The notes beneath the pieces are model-generated. The model had not been told where the DNA came from. It saw only the letters and a list, made by a program, of their open reading frames with translations, and did no database searches. The position numbers and the translations under genes were made by a program. From contig NZ_NHMK01000009.1 of NCBI RefSeq assembly GCF_002198095.1, positions 372,001 to 436,000 of the forward strand: DNA of 64,000 bases, read 5' to 3'. Shown in pieces: positions 21,437 through 31,024 of this stretch; positions within the stretch are counted from its first letter, which is position 1; each line of letters begins with the position of its first letter. The stretch is from Deinococcus indicus (GTDB lineage: Bacteria; Deinococcota; Deinococci; Deinococcales; Deinococcaceae).

Positions 21437-22528
21437 ATGCGCGTCGTCCTGAAACTCGGCACCAGCGTCCTGACCGGCGGTACCGACCGCCTGCACCGCC
21501 CCCGACTGGTGGACCTGATGCGCGGCCTGGCCGCCGTGCGCGCCGCCGGACACGAGGCGGTCCTGGTCACCAGCGGCGCCGTCCTGGCCGGCTGGGAGGC
21601 GCTGGGCTTCCCGCCACGCGACCGCACCCTGGCCGAGAAGCAACTGCTGGCCGCCGTCGGGCAGGGCCGCCTCATGCACACGTACGCGCAACTGGCGGAC
21701 CTGTACGGCCTGCCGGTCGCGCAGGTCCTACTGACCGCCGACGACTTCCGGGACCGCACCCGCTACCTGAACGCCCGCACCACCCTGGACGCCTGCCTGG
21801 CGCGGGGTGTCATGCCGATCATCAACGAGAACGACGCCGTGGCACTCGAACAGATCAAGGTCGGCGACAACGACACCCTCTCGGCGTTCGTGGCGAACCT
21901 GACCGAGGCGGACCTGCTGGTCATCCTGACCGACGCGCCCGGCCTGTACACCGCCGACCCGCGCAGCGACCCGTCCGCGACCCTGATCCCGGTCGTGGAG
22001 CGCGTCACGCCGGATGTCTGGGCGCGTGCCGGCGGCGCCGGGTCGCACCGGGGTACGGGCGGCATGCACACCAAGATCCAGGCGGCCGAGATCGCCACGC
22101 GCGCCGGCACGCCCGTCGTGATCGCGCCCGGCGACGCCCCGGACGCCCTGGTCCGCATCGTGGGCGGCGAGGCCCTCGGCACGCGCTTCCTGGCTGCCGG
22201 AACCCGCCTGGAAGCCCGTAAACGCTGGATCCTGGCCGAGATCGCCGCTGGGCGCGTCCTGCTGGACGCCGGGGCTGCCAGCGCTGTCCGCGAGCGCGGC
22301 GGGAGCCTGCTGCCCGCCGGGATCACGCAGGTCGAGGGTAGCTTCCGCCGGGGGCACACCATCCGCCTGATCGACCCCGGCGGCCACGAGATCGCGCGCG
22401 GCCTGACCCGCTACGACGCGGCCGACCTGACCCGCATCGCTGGGCACCACTCCCGCGAGATCGAGGGCCTGCTGGGCTTCACGTACGGCCCGGAAGCCGT
22501 CCACCGCGACGACCTCGTGCGGTTGTAG
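21437..22528 (+). CDS. proB: Glutamate 5-kinase
   Basis: 363 aa from ATG 21437. The amino-acid-kinase domain starts MRVVLKLGTSVLTGG; TSGAVLAGWEAL, PIINENDAV, KVGDNDTLSAFVANL and LLVILTDAPGLYTADPR are the expected nucleotide and glutamate motifs; SHRGTGGMHTKIQAA precedes a C-terminal PUA domain (about 275-363: GRVLLDAGAASAVRERGGSLLPAGI). It phosphorylates glutamate, the first step of proline synthesis, and is usually feedback-inhibited by proline. proA is not adjacent. A longer frame from 21392 is unlikely because the -10 box lies inside it. Confidence 0.96.
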   Translation: MRVVLKLGTSVLTGGTDRLHRPRLVDLMRGLAAVRAAGHEAVLVTSGAVLAGWEALGFPPRDRTLAEKQLLAAVGQGRLMHTYAQLADLYGLPVAQVLLTADDFRDRTRYLNARTTLDACLARGVMPIINENDAVALEQIKVGDNDTLSAFVANLTEADLLVILTDAPGLYTADPRSDPSATLIPVVERVTPDVWARAGGAGSHRGTGGMHTKIQAAEIATRAGTPVVIAPGDAPDALVRIVGGEALGTRFLAAGTRLEARKRWILAEIAAGRVLLDAGAASAVRERGGSLLPAGITQVEGSFRRGHTIRLIDPGGHEIARGLTRYDAADLTRIAGHHSREIEGLLGFTYGPEAVHRDDLVRL

Positions 22529-22592
22529 GCGGTCGGAGGCCCGCGCCCGCTGCCGGCGCACGCGGCGTCCACGCGGCGCCCGCAACGCCGCC

Positions 22593-22598
22593 TATACT
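22593..22598 (+). promoter_or_regulatory. Leaderless -10 box
   Basis: TATACT ends 7 bases before GTG 22606, supporting GTG as the start of the DOMON-like gene. Confidence 0.6.
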
Positions 22599-22605
22599 GC
22601 CGTGC

Positions 22606-23361
22606 GTGCTGTTGCCCATGCTTTCCATTCCGCTGCTGGCCGCCCAGATCACCGTGACCGACCCGGCCGGTGACGCGCGCGGCGACGGCGGGTACGTGCT
22701 GCCCACCCGCCCGGCCATCACCGCCGAGATGCTCGACCTGCGCGCCTTCACCGCCGACAGCACCGGCCAGACCATGCGCTTCACCGTCAGCTTCGGCCAG
22801 ATGGGCAACCCCTGGAACGCGCCGGGCGGATTCAGCGCCGGCGTGACCGACATCTTCGTGAAGGGCGCGCTGGGCGGCCAGCAGGTCCTGGCCGACACCG
22901 GCCTGCGCGTGCGCGGCCAGGGCGGCTGGCAGTACCACCTGCGCGTCACGGGCGTCGGCGCGACCCTCACCGAGGCGAACACGCTGGGCCGCCTGACCGT
23001 CCGGGCGGCCCCGACCGTCCGGGTCGACGGCACCAGCCTGGTCATCGACACCGACCTGCCCGCCGGGAAGTACGGGTACTGGGTGACCAGCAGCGTGTAC
23101 ACGCCCCTGTCCGCCAGCGGCCTGCTGCGCCCCAGCCAGGACGTCCGCCCGGACGCCCTGCAGGCCGGCCGCGCCGACGCCCCCACCCCCGTGGACGTCC
23201 TCGCGCCGGCCGGCGACACGCAGGCCTTCACCAACGACACGCTGGCCGCCGTCGGCGAGACGCGCGACTGGGTCAGCATCGCCCTGATCGCCCTGGGCGG
23301 CGCAGGCCTGCTGGTCACCGTCATCGCCACCGTGTTCGTGTGGCGCCGCCTGTCGTCATGA
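22606..23361 (+). CDS. Membrane-anchored glucodextranase-C/DOMON-like domain protein
   Basis: 251 aa. A short signal ([13 protein letters not shown]) is followed by [22 protein letters not shown], the start typical of the glucodextranase C-terminal (DOMON-like) beta-sandwich, which in other proteins binds sugar or haem. The domain spans about 17-200 ([37 protein letters not shown]). A single C-terminal membrane helix, [22 protein letters not shown], and a short basic tail anchor it facing outward. No catalytic domain is attached, so a binding role is likely. It overlaps the EamA gene by ATGA, so the two are cotranslated. Confidence 0.7.
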   Translation: MLLPMLSIPLLAAQITVTDPAGDARGDGGYVLPTRPAITAEMLDLRAFTADSTGQTMRFTVSFGQMGNPWNAPGGFSAGVTDIFVKGALGGQQVLADTGLRVRGQGGWQYHLRVTGVGATLTEANTLGRLTVRAAPTVRVDGTSLVIDTDLPAGKYGYWVTSSVYTPLSASGLLRPSQDVRPDALQAGRADAPTPVDVLAPAGDTQAFTNDTLAAVGETRDWVSIALIALGGAGLLVTVIATVFVWRRLSS

Positions 23362-24230
23362 ACCGCGTCCCCGCGCCGCTGCTGATCCTGACTGCCGCCG
23401 TCCTGTGGGGTCTGCTGGGCATCCTGGGCAAGCAGGCGCAGGCCGCCGGGATCGCCCCGCTGGAAGTCGCGTTCTGGCGCGCCGCACTCGCCGGGGGCCT
23501 GTACGCGCTGCATGCGGCCGTGATCCGCGCGCCCCTGCCACGCGGCCGGGACCTGCTCGTCACGGCCGCGTTCGGCGTGGCGGGCGTCAGCGTGTTCTAC
23601 GGCAGTTACCAGCTGGCCGTCCGGGCGGGCGGCGCGAGCCTCGCCAGCGTGCTGCTGTACACCGCGCCGGCCTTCGTGGCACTGATCGGCTGGGCCGCGT
23701 GGCGCGAACGCCTGGGGGGCCGCGAGGCCCTCGCCATCGGCGGCACGCTGGGCGGCATCGGCCTGATCAGCCTGGGCGGCGGGCAGGGCGTGACCGTCAG
23801 CCCGGCCGCGCTGGGCCTGGGCCTGACCGCCGGATTCACGTACTCGCTGTACTACATCTACGGCCGCGCCTTCTTCGACCGCTACGCGCCGCCCGCGCTG
23901 CTGGCCGTCGCGCTGCCCGTGGGCGCCGCGTGCCTGCTGCCGTTCGTGACGTTCAGCGCCAAGACCGCGCCCGCCTGGGGCAGCCTGATCGCCCTGTCGT
24001 TCTTCAGCACGTACCTGGCGTACCTGGTGTACAGCGCCGGCCTGCGCCGCCTGAACGCCACGCGCGCCAGCGTGATCGCCAGCCTGGAACCCGTCGTGGC
24101 CGCCGCGCTGGCCGCCGCGCTGTTCGGCGAGCGCCCCGCGCCGCTGGCCCTGCTGGGCGCCGCCCTGGTCATCGGGGCCGCGCTGCTGCTCAGCCTGCAA
24201 CCCGCCGAGAAGCACCCGCCCGTGGAGTAG
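23358..24230 (+). CDS. EamA/DMT-family transporter
   Basis: 290 aa with ten predicted membrane helices in two EamA repeats; the first begins [35 protein letters not shown] and the second [54 protein letters not shown] is the typical C-terminal signature. Such proteins export or import metabolites such as amino acids, but the substrate cannot be read from sequence. ATG 23358 overlaps the preceding TGA. Confidence 0.92.
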   Translation: MNRVPAPLLILTAAVLWGLLGILGKQAQAAGIAPLEVAFWRAALAGGLYALHAAVIRAPLPRGRDLLVTAAFGVAGVSVFYGSYQLAVRAGGASLASVLLYTAPAFVALIGWAAWRERLGGREALAIGGTLGGIGLISLGGGQGVTVSPAALGLGLTAGFTYSLYYIYGRAFFDRYAPPALLAVALPVGAACLLPFVTFSAKTAPAWGSLIALSFFSTYLAYLVYSAGLRRLNATRASVIASLEPVVAAALAAALFGERPAPLALLGAALVIGAALLLSLQPAEKHPPVE

Positions 24231-24256
24231 CTGGCGGCGGGCGGGTCGCGGCCCGC

Positions 24257-25057
24257 CTAGGCCAGCGCGGCGTTCAGCTCGTCGCGGAAGGTGCGGGCGG
24301 CCTGCACGCTGGCCGGTACGTCCAGCCCCCGCGCGTACTGCACGCCCCGGCTGGCGCTGACCAGCGCACCGGTGCCGCCCGCGTCGAAGGCGGGGGCCAG
24401 TTGCGCCGCCGTGGCGCCCTGCGCGCCCAGGCCCGGCAGCAGCAGCAGCGCGCGCGGCATCCGGGTGCGGAACGCGGCGAGGTCCTGCGGGTGCGTGGCG
24501 CCCACGACCGCGCCGACGCTGGCGTACTCGCCGTCCTCGGCGGCGTTCAGGCGCGTGATCTCGTCGGCCACGCGCTCGCTGACGCCGTTTCCCTGAAGGT
24601 CCGCCTGTCCGGGGTTGCTGGTCTTCACGAGCACGAACACCGCGCCGCCACTGGCGCGGGCGGTGTCCACGAAGGGCGTCAGGGTCTCGAAGCCCAGGAA
24701 GGGGTTGACGGTCAGGGCCGCGCCCGCGTGCCGGCCGGTCAGCCAGCCCTGCGCGTACGCCTGCGCGGTGCTGCCGATATCGCCGCGTTTGGCGTCCAGC
24801 AGCACGGGCAGGCCCAGCGTGCGGGCGGCGGCGCACACGTCCTCCAGGATGTGCAGTCCTTCCAGGCCCAGCGCCTCGTAGAACGCCAGTTGCGGCTTGA
24901 CGCACGCGGCGTACGGCGCGGTCGCCTCCAGCACGTCCAGGGTGTGGGCGCGCAGGTGCGCGGCGTCCCGGTACGCGTCCAGGCGGGGGTCCAGGCCCAC
25001 GCACAGGCGGGTGTTCAGGCGGCGGGTTCGGTCGGTGACGGCCTGCGCGAAGTTCAT
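24257..25057 (-). CDS. pyrF: Orotidine 5'-phosphate decarboxylase
   Basis: 266 aa from ATG 25057. [12 protein letters not shown], the catalytic [16 protein letters not shown] (residues about 91-106) and VGATHPQDL are diagnostic of the longer type-2 PyrF. It makes UMP from OMP, the last de novo pyrimidine step. The start has TAGCCT 8 bases upstream and no Shine-Dalgarno. It is convergent with the EamA gene, and there are no other pyr genes near. Confidence 0.96.
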   Translation of the reverse strand: MNFAQAVTDRTRRLNTRLCVGLDPRLDAYRDAAHLRAHTLDVLEATAPYAACVKPQLAFYEALGLEGLHILEDVCAAARTLGLPVLLDAKRGDIGSTAQAYAQGWLTGRHAGAALTVNPFLGFETLTPFVDTARASGGAVFVLVKTSNPGQADLQGNGVSERVADEITRLNAAEDGEYASVGAVVGATHPQDLAAFRTRMPRALLLLPGLGAQGATAAQLAPAFDAGGTGALVSASRGVQYARGLDVPASVQAARTFRDELNAALA

Positions 25058-25065
25058 CGGGTCCG

Positions 25066-25071
25066 AGGCTA
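25066..25071 (-). promoter_or_regulatory. Leaderless -10 box of pyrF
   Basis: TAGCCT on the minus strand, 8 bases before ATG 25057. Confidence 0.5.
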
Positions 25072-25128
25072 CCGCATCTGCCCCCCGGCCCGTCCGGGCA
25101 CCCTGACCGGACGCCCCCGCGCAGACGG

Positions 25129-25134
25129 TACGCT
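25129..25134 (+). promoter_or_regulatory. Leaderless -10 box of the DUF1028 gene
   Basis: TACGCT ends 7 bases before ATG 25142; pyrF and this gene start divergently 84 bases apart. Confidence 0.55.
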
Positions 25135-25141
25135 GACACGC

Positions 25142-26002
25142 ATGACCTTTTCCATCGTGGGCCGCGACGCCCGCACGGGCGACCTGGGCGTGGCCGTCGC
25201 CAGCATGTTCCTGGCGGTGGGCGCGCTGGTGCCGTTCGTGCAGGCCGGCGTGGGCGCCGTCGCCACCCAGAGTTACGTGAACCCCACCTTCGGCCCGGAA
25301 GGGCTGCGCCTGCTGGGCAGCGGCCTGGACGCGCCGGCCGTCAGCGCGCACTTCCAGGCGACCGACCCCGGCATCGCGCAGCGGCAGTTCGGACTGGTGA
25401 GTGCCGGTGGCGGCAGTGCCACCTTCAGCGGCCCCGACTGCCACGCCTGGGCGGGCGGGTACGCCGGGCCGGATGTCGCCATCCAGGGCAACATCCTGGC
25501 CGGGCCGGGCGTCGTGACCGCCATGCGCGCCGCCTGGGAGGCCGGGCCGGACCTGCCCCTGCCGCGCCGCCTGCTGGCCGCCCTGATCGCCGGGGACGCG
25601 GCGGGCGGGGACCGCCGGGGCCGTCAGTCGGCCGCGCTGCTGTGCGCCGGACCGGGGCGCGGTTACGGCGGCCTGACGGACGACTGGGTGAACCTGCGCG
25701 CCGACGACCACGCCGCCCCCTGCGCGGAACTGGCCCGCCTGCTCGACATCCACGACCTGCTGTTCACCCGCCCCGAGAGCACGCGGCCCCTCATGCCGGA
25801 GCAGCTGGACTGGCTGCGTGCCCTGCTGGTCCGTCAGGGGTACGCGACGGCCCTGCCCGCCGGACCCTGGGACGCCGACACCGAGGCGGCCGCCTGGGCG
25901 CTGTTCGGCACCGAGAACCTAGAGGAACGCTGGGTGCCCGGCGGTCAGGTGGACCCCGTCGCGCTGGCGTACCTCCAGCAGCGGTACGGCGCGGAGGGGT
26001 GA
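25142..26002 (+). CDS. DUF1028 (Ntn-hydrolase-like) protein with C-terminal domain
   Basis: 286 aa. [45 protein letters not shown] is the DUF1028 N-terminus, a family with the Ntn-hydrolase fold. Its middle ([37 protein letters not shown]) fits, and RGRQSAALL follows. After about residue 215 a second region ([42 protein letters not shown]) resembles the peptidoglycan-binding-like domain often fused to DUF1028. A peptidase or amidase role has been suggested for the family; activity is not established. No signal peptide is visible. Confidence 0.88.
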   Translation: MTFSIVGRDARTGDLGVAVASMFLAVGALVPFVQAGVGAVATQSYVNPTFGPEGLRLLGSGLDAPAVSAHFQATDPGIAQRQFGLVSAGGGSATFSGPDCHAWAGGYAGPDVAIQGNILAGPGVVTAMRAAWEAGPDLPLPRRLLAALIAGDAAGGDRRGRQSAALLCAGPGRGYGGLTDDWVNLRADDHAAPCAELARLLDIHDLLFTRPESTRPLMPEQLDWLRALLVRQGYATALPAGPWDADTEAAAWALFGTENLEERWVPGGQVDPVALAYLQQRYGAEG

Positions 26003-26071
26003 TGCGGGCCTGAACCTGTAGCCATAGCCCCTTCCCCCATACCCTGGGGCGGTGTGGGCGGCGCGGCGCGG

Positions 26072-26077
26072 TACACT
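26072..26077 (+). promoter_or_regulatory. Leaderless -10 box of the Rrf2 gene
   Basis: TACACT ends 7 bases before ATG 26085; no Shine-Dalgarno. Confidence 0.6.
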
Positions 26078-26084
26078 GCCTGCC

Positions 26085-26552
26085 ATGCGGCTTTCAGCCA
26101 CCGACGTGTACGCCTTTCAGGCGCTGGGATTCCTGGGCACCCAGGACCCGGCCCGCTGGGTGTCCAGCGAGGAGATCAGCGAATCGACCGGCGTTCACCG
26201 CCCCTACCTGGTGCGGATCCTGGCGGCCCTGACCGCCAAGGGCGTCGTGAAGAGCAAGAAGGGCATCGGCGGGGGGTACGCGCTGGCGCGGCGGCCCCAG
26301 CTGATCAGCCTGTGCGAGGTCGTGCGCGCCATCGACGGGCCGGTCGCGCCGCTGTCGTGCATCAGCCTCAACTGGCACGAGCACTGCCCCGAGGAGGACC
26401 GCTGCCACGCCCGCAGCACCATCTATACCCGCATGCGCGACGCCATGCTGGGCGTGCTGCAGGAATTCAGCGTGCAGGACCTCGTGACCGACGCGCAGCA
26501 GGGTGTCAGTTACGGCCACTGCCTGGGCCACCTCCTGAAACCCAACGCGTAG
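26085..26552 (+). CDS. Rrf2/IscR-family regulator with Fe-S-type cysteines
   Basis: 155 aa. A winged helix lies at about residues 10-70 ([43 protein letters not shown]). Cys92, Cys101 and Cys107 in [17 protein letters not shown] have nearly the positions of the three [2Fe-2S] ligands of IscR, so an iron-sulfur, nitric-oxide or redox-responsive regulator is likely. No isc/suf genes are adjacent, so the regulon is unknown. The 3' end faces the LptA-like gene across a family B hairpin. Confidence 0.9.
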   Translation: MRLSATDVYAFQALGFLGTQDPARWVSSEEISESTGVHRPYLVRILAALTAKGVVKSKKGIGGGYALARRPQLISLCEVVRAIDGPVAPLSCISLNWHEHCPEEDRCHARSTIYTRMRDAMLGVLQEFSVQDLVTDAQQGVSYGHCLGHLLKPNA

Positions 26553-26567
26553 GAGCAGGTGAACAGT

Positions 26568-26620
26568 TGAAAGTCGATGGTTGATGGAGGGGCATTCCTT
26601 CCATCAACCATCGACTTTCA
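26568..26620 (+). repeat. Family B hairpin repeat, copy 1
   Basis: A perfect 21-bp stem (26568-26588 with 26600-26620) built from GATGGTTGATGG and its complement, with an 11-base loop. It lies between convergent genes and could terminate both. Confidence 0.85.
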
Positions 26621-26629
26621 CCCATCAAC

Positions 26630-27292
26630 CTACTTCAGGTACGGTTCGAAGCGGTTTCGGTTGCTGCTGTCGGGGTCCTCGGTGGCGCGGACGACCGAGC
26701 GGGCGCTGAACACCAGCAGCAGGCGCCCGGCGGGGGCGGCCGTGTCGGCGCGCAGGGTGCCCTGGTTCACGCGGTACGGGCCGGCCAGCATGGCCTGCAT
26801 GGTGCTGGGATCGAAGGCCAGCGCGGCGCCGGTCATGGCGGGCTTGGCGGCCTTCACGCCGCCGCGCGCGGTCACGAAGCCGCTTTTCACGTTCAGGGTC
26901 ATGCTGGGCGCGCTGAGGTCCGTGAAACGCGCGTCGTTGTACGTGACGCCGCCCGTCGCGGTGACCGTCCCGGCCTTCAGGTCGTACGTGACCTGCGCGG
27001 CCTTCAGGGTGCCGCCCTGCCTGGTGGTGATGGTCGCGTCCTGCGCGCTCAGCCGCTGCCCCGGCTGCAACTGCATGCGGGCCGCCGTGAGTTTCACGCC
27101 GCGACTGTCGGTGGCGGTGCCGCCCTGCGGCAGGTCGGTCGCGCCGGTCTCCAGGTTCAGGTTCTGCGGGCCGCGCGGCGTGACGTTCAGGCCGCCGAAC
27201 GTGACGGCCTGCGCGCCGCCCGCCGCGAGGGTCAGGGCGGTCAGCGCGCCGGTCAGCAGGCGGGCCAGGGTGGGGGAGGGGGAGCGCTTCAT
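26630..27292 (-). CDS. LptA/OstA-like periplasmic protein
   Basis: 220 aa from ATG 27292. A signal peptide (RLLTGALTALTLAAGGAQA) precedes an OstA-like beta-jellyroll with repeating strands: KLTAARMQLQPGQRLSAQDATITTRQGGTLKAAQVTYDLKAGTVTATGGVTYNDARF, where SAxxxxYD and GxVxATGGVxY are typical of LptA and LptC. The C-terminus (PYRVNQGTLRADTAAPAGRLLLVF) is unlike E. coli LptA. In LPS-bearing bacteria these proteins bridge lipid A to the outer membrane. Deinococcus is regarded as lacking LPS, so the cargo must differ. Start AAGCG upstream is weak. Confidence 0.75.
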   Translation of the reverse strand: MKRSPSPTLARLLTGALTALTLAAGGAQAVTFGGLNVTPRGPQNLNLETGATDLPQGGTATDSRGVKLTAARMQLQPGQRLSAQDATITTRQGGTLKAAQVTYDLKAGTVTATGGVTYNDARFTDLSAPSMTLNVKSGFVTARGGVKAAKPAMTGAALAFDPSTMQAMLAGPYRVNQGTLRADTAAPAGRLLLVFSARSVVRATEDPDSSNRNRFEPYLK

Positions 27293-27435
27293 GCGGCTTA
27301 CCGTAGCGGGCCGCGCACTGAGCGGCGTGAGGAGAGCCGTCAGGTTCGCTTCAGCCCTCCTGCCGGACCCGCCGGTTTCTCATACAGGGGCCATCCGCCT
27401 CATGCACTCCTATCCGCTGCGGTGCGTGGCGGCGC

Positions 27436-27441
27436 TACACT
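27436..27441 (+). promoter_or_regulatory. Leaderless -10 box of the amidase gene
   Basis: TACACT ends 7 bases before GTG 27449. Confidence 0.6.
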
Positions 27442-27448
27442 CCGCGCA

Positions 27449-28582
27449 GTGAAGCTGCCATCTCTCCTGTCGGCCGGTCCCCGGAAGGCCCTGATCCTGC
27501 TCTCCCTGCTGGGCGGCCTGACGCACGCGGCGCCCCGCGTGGGCACGCACGACGGGTACACCCGGCTGGTGTTCGACCTGCCCGGCCAGGCCGCCGTGAC
27601 CAGCACGGCGAAAGTCGCCGCGCAGTCCGTGACCGTGAAGCTGGGCGCGACCCTGAAGAGCGAACAGGGACCGCTGAACGCGCCGGGCGTCACCGCGTAC
27701 GCCGTGTCCGGCGGAACGGTCACCGTCACCCTGGCCGCCGGGCATTCCAGGGCCAGCAGCAGTGTCCTGCCCGCTTCCGGCGGCCAGCCGGCCCGGCTGG
27801 TCATCGACGTGCCCACCACGGCGGCGGCCCGTCCGGCTGCTGCTGCGGCGCCGGCCCGCCCGGCGACGGTCGTCCGGCCGGCCGCCACCTCGGCACCCAC
27901 CCGGCCGCGCGTGGTACTCGATCCCGGTCACGGCGGCACCGACCCCGGCATGGTCAGCCGCTGGGTGACCGAGGAGGACGTGACGCTGGACGTGGCCCTG
28001 CGCACCCGCGCCGAACTGCTGCGCCACGGGGTGGAGGTCGTCATGACCCGCGACTCGGACCGGCACCTGAGCGCCAACAAGACGCAGGACCTGGACGCCC
28101 GCGCCCGCATGGCGAACAACGGCACGGTCAGCGCCTTCGTGAGCATTCACGTGAACGCGGCCGGGGCGTCCGCGCAGGGCATCGAGACGTTCTACTTCGG
28201 GCAGCCGCTGGGCGGCAGCAACCGCAGCCTCGCCGTCCGCGAGAACGGCGGAGGCAGCCTCGGCGAGGAACTGACCCGCAAGGCCGCCAGCACCGCCCAG
28301 AACCTGCTGGGCGACATTCTGGCGCAGGCGAAGATCGCCTTCAGCCGCCAGCTGGCGCAGAAGGTGCAGTCGCGGCTGGTGGCCGGGACGGGCGCCGTGA
28401 ACCGGGGCGTGCGGACCGACGCCTTCTACGTGATCCGCAACCCGACCACGCCCGCCATCTTGGTCGAGCTGGGCTTCGGCACGCACCCGGCCGAGGGGCC
28501 GAAACTGGCGACCAGTGCGTACCGCGAGCAGCTGGCGCAGTCGCTGGCCCGCGCGATCCTGGACTTCCTGCACACCAAGTGA
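27449..28582 (+). CDS. N-acetylmuramoyl-L-alanine amidase with AMIN domain
   Basis: 377 aa from GTG 27449 (TACACT 7 bases upstream). Signal peptide LILLSLLGGLTHA, then an AMIN domain (YTRLVFDLPGQAAVTSTAKV... RLVIDVP, about 30-120), an Ala/Pro-rich linker, and an Amidase_3 catalytic domain: LDPGHGGTDPGM with the first zinc His, EEDVTLDVAL with Glu, SIHVNAAG with His and ELGFGTH with the catalytic Glu. It would cleave the lactyl-peptide bond of peptidoglycan outside the inner membrane. The AMIN domain targets such enzymes to the septum or to outer-membrane-linked glycan. Confidence 0.94.
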   Translation: MKLPSLLSAGPRKALILLSLLGGLTHAAPRVGTHDGYTRLVFDLPGQAAVTSTAKVAAQSVTVKLGATLKSEQGPLNAPGVTAYAVSGGTVTVTLAAGHSRASSSVLPASGGQPARLVIDVPTTAAARPAAAAAPARPATVVRPAATSAPTRPRVVLDPGHGGTDPGMVSRWVTEEDVTLDVALRTRAELLRHGVEVVMTRDSDRHLSANKTQDLDARARMANNGTVSAFVSIHVNAAGASAQGIETFYFGQPLGGSNRSLAVRENGGGSLGEELTRKAASTAQNLLGDILAQAKIAFSRQLAQKVQSRLVAGTGAVNRGVRTDAFYVIRNPTTPAILVELGFGTHPAEGPKLATSAYREQLAQSLARAILDFLHTK

Positions 28583-28677
28583 CGGCCGGCGGCACGGACG
28601 CCTGCGCGCGGTCGGGCCGCCCCCTGCTGGACGGTGCGGAAGCGGCCGGTGGCCCGCTGCGGGTTTCCTCATGGAAG

Positions 28678-28706
28678 ATGACGGAAGCTGTGAGACACGC
28701 TACTAT
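28678..28706 (+). promoter_or_regulatory. Possible promoter of malQ
   Basis: ATGACG (28678-28683), 17 bases, TACTAT (28701-28706). The leader would be about 130 bases; nothing else is seen in 28583-28844. Confidence 0.4.
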
Positions 28707-28844
28707 CGGTGACAGTCAACTTGGAATCACTTCCATTGCGTTCCGTCCGGTCAGCCCGTAGCCCCTCAAGAACGACCCGCCGCTTTCCCGCTGCACTTCT
28801 GCCGGCACTGCCGCCGCGCGGCCCGGCCCAGGAGGTTTTCCCGC

Positions 28845-30347
28845 ATGACCATCACACGCTCCAGCGGCGTCCTGCTGCACCCCACCAGCCTCCCCGGCCC
28901 CTACGGCATCGGTGAACTCGGCGCGCACGCCCGCGCCTTTGTGGACTGGCTCTCCCGCGCCGGCCAGAAGTACTGGCAGGTCATGCCGCTCGGCCCCACC
29001 GGCTACGGCGACAGCCCCTACCAGGCGTTCAGCGCCTTCGCCGGAAACCCCTACCTGATCGACCTGACCGCCCTGCGCGAACACGGCCTGCTACAGGACA
29101 CCGACTTCAACGCCCTGCCGGACTTCAACCCCGACAAGGTCGACTTCGGCCAGCAGTACGTCTGGCGCAACCAGATGCTGGGCCGCGCCTACGCCCACTA
29201 CGCCTTCGGCGGCGCCCAGCACCTGAAAGCCGACTTCGAGGCCTTCAAGCAGCAGGAAGCCGCGTGGCTCGACGACTACGCGCTGTTCATGGCCCTCAAG
29301 GACGCGCACGGCGGCCTCCCCTGGAACGCCTGGGAGCCGGCCACCCGCGACCGCCACCCCGACGCCCTGGCCGCCGCCCGCGAGCAGCTGACCGGCACCA
29401 CCGAACGCGTGAAGTTCATCCAGTTCCTGTTCTTCCGCCAGTGGACCGTGCTGCGCCGCTACGCCGCCGAGAAGGGCATCCAGATCATCGGGGACATCCC
29501 GATCTTCGTCGCCATGGACTCCAGCGACGTCTGGGCCAACCGCGACCAGTTCTACTTCGACGACCAGGGCCAGCCGACCGTCGTGGCAGGCGTCCCGCCG
29601 GACTACTTCAGCGAGACCGGCCAGCTGTGGGGCAACCCGCTGTACAACTGGCAGGCCATGCAGGACACCGGCTTCCAGTGGTGGATCGAACGCTTCCGGG
29701 GCAGCCTGAACCTGTTCGACCTGATCCGCATCGACCACTTCCGCGGATTCGCGGCCAGCTGGGAAATCCCGTTCCCCGCCGACACCGCCATCCACGGCCA
29801 GTGGGTGCCCGCCATGGGCCACGAGATGTTCACGGCCGTCCGCGAGGCGCTGGGCGTCCTGCCCATCATCGCCGAGGACCTGGGCGTCATCACCCCCGAC
29901 GTCGAGAAACTCCGCGACGACTTCGGCTTCCCCGGCATGGCCGTCCTGCAGTTCGCGTTCGGCGGCGGCGACTTCAGCGTGAACGACTTCCTGCCGCACA
30001 ACCTCCGCGAGAATCAGGTCGTGTACTCCGGCACGCACGACAACGACACCACCCGCGGCTGGTGGGTGCACGCCAGCGAACAGGAAAAACACAACTTCCG
30101 CGTGTACACCAGCAGCGACCCCGCCGAGGACACCTTCGCCGCCCAGCTGACCCGCATGGCCTTCGAGAGCCGCGCCGCGCTGGCCGTCGTGCCGCTCCAG
30201 GACCTCCTGAACCTCGGCACCGACGCCCGCATGAACCTGCCCGGCACGACCGGCGACCACAACTGGACCTGGCGTTACCGCGCCGCCGACCTGCGCCCCG
30301 ACGTCGCCAGCAGCCTCAGGGAACTGACCGAAGCCACCGGACGGTAA
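28845..30347 (+). CDS. malQ: 4-alpha-glucanotransferase (amylomaltase)
   Basis: 500 aa, the typical length of the Thermus/Deinococcus GH77 enzymes. The start SSGVLLHPTSLPGPYGIGELG, GDIPIFVAMDSSDVWANR, the catalytic-nucleophile region IRIDHFRGFAASWEIP, and IIAEDLGVITPDV with the acid/base Glu are all present; ends with GTHDNDTTRGWW. It transfers maltosyl and longer units between alpha-1,4-glucans during maltodextrin or glycogen metabolism. ATG 28845 has GGAGG 9 bases upstream. It is followed by a family B hairpin and then the adenosyltransferase gene, which has its own leaderless promoter. Confidence 0.97.
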   Translation: MTITRSSGVLLHPTSLPGPYGIGELGAHARAFVDWLSRAGQKYWQVMPLGPTGYGDSPYQAFSAFAGNPYLIDLTALREHGLLQDTDFNALPDFNPDKVDFGQQYVWRNQMLGRAYAHYAFGGAQHLKADFEAFKQQEAAWLDDYALFMALKDAHGGLPWNAWEPATRDRHPDALAAAREQLTGTTERVKFIQFLFFRQWTVLRRYAAEKGIQIIGDIPIFVAMDSSDVWANRDQFYFDDQGQPTVVAGVPPDYFSETGQLWGNPLYNWQAMQDTGFQWWIERFRGSLNLFDLIRIDHFRGFAASWEIPFPADTAIHGQWVPAMGHEMFTAVREALGVLPIIAEDLGVITPDVEKLRDDFGFPGMAVLQFAFGGGDFSVNDFLPHNLRENQVVYSGTHDNDTTRGWWVHASEQEKHNFRVYTSSDPAEDTFAAQLTRMAFESRAALAVVPLQDLLNLGTDARMNLPGTTGDHNWTWRYRAADLRPDVASSLRELTEATGR

Positions 30348-30365
30348 AAACCGGAGAAAGTTGAA

Positions 30366-30413
30366 GGTTGATGGTTGATAGAGGGTCGCCGGACCTTCCA
30401 TCAACCATCAACC
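30366..30413 (+). repeat. Family B hairpin repeat, copy 2
   Basis: GGTTGATGGTTGAT (30366-30379) pairs with ATCAACCATCAACC (30400-30413), a 14-bp perfect stem with a 20-base loop. It begins about 20 bases after the malQ stop codon. Confidence 0.85.
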
Positions 30414-30426
30414 GTTCACCATCCAC

Positions 30427-30432
30427 TACCCT
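30427..30432 (+). promoter_or_regulatory. Leaderless -10 box of the PduO-type gene
   Basis: TACCCT ends 7 bases before ATG 30440. It lies close to the family B hairpin. Confidence 0.5.
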
Positions 30433-30439
30433 GTGGGCT

Positions 30440-31012
30440 ATGAAGCTCTACACCAAGACCGGCGACGGCGGCACCACCGGCCTGTACGGCGCGGACCGCG
30501 TCAGCAAGGCGAACATCCGCGTGGAAGCGTACGGCACCGTCGACGAACTGAACAGCGCCATCGGACTGGCCCGCGCGCACAACACCCGCAGCCACAAACC
30601 CGACCCGGCACTGGACGCCGATCTGGAATACCTCCAGAACGCCCTGTTCGACGTCGGCGCCGACCTCGCCACCCGCAGCGGCACGCCTTACGAGAAGAAG
30701 ATCACCCGCATGGACGAACAGGACACCGCGTTCATCGAGGCCATGATCGACCGCTACCAGGAAGCCGCGCCGCCCTTCACCGGCTTCGTCCACCCCGGCG
30801 GCACGCCCGCCGCCGCCAGCCTGCACGTGGCCCGCACCGTCGCCCGCCGCGCCGAACGCGAGGTGATCCGCCTGCTGCACGAGGAGGACGCCAACACCCA
30901 CGTGCAGGTGTACCTGAACCGCCTGTCGGACCTGCTGTTCGTCATGGCCCGCGCCGCCAACCAGGCCGCCGGCATCGAGGAACACGCCTGGCTGGTCAAG
31001 GGCCGCCGCTGA
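30440..31012 (+). CDS. pduO: Cob(I)alamin adenosyltransferase, PduO type
   Basis: 190 aa. MKLYTKTGDGGTTGLYGADRVSKANIRVEAYGTVDELNSAIG is the diagnostic N-terminus of PduO-type ATP:corrinoid adenosyltransferases, with ATP contacts KTGDGGTT and GTVDELNS; the helical bundle ends in LNRLSDLLFVMARAAN. It makes adenosylcobalamin. No other cobalamin genes are near. A possible longer frame from 30368 runs through the family B hairpin and lacks a Shine-Dalgarno. Confidence 0.93.
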   Translation: MKLYTKTGDGGTTGLYGADRVSKANIRVEAYGTVDELNSAIGLARAHNTRSHKPDPALDADLEYLQNALFDVGADLATRSGTPYEKKITRMDEQDTAFIEAMIDRYQEAAPPFTGFVHPGGTPAAASLHVARTVARRAEREVIRLLHEEDANTHVQVYLNRLSDLLFVMARAANQAAGIEEHAWLVKGRR

Positions 31013-31024
31013 GACAGTGACTGG

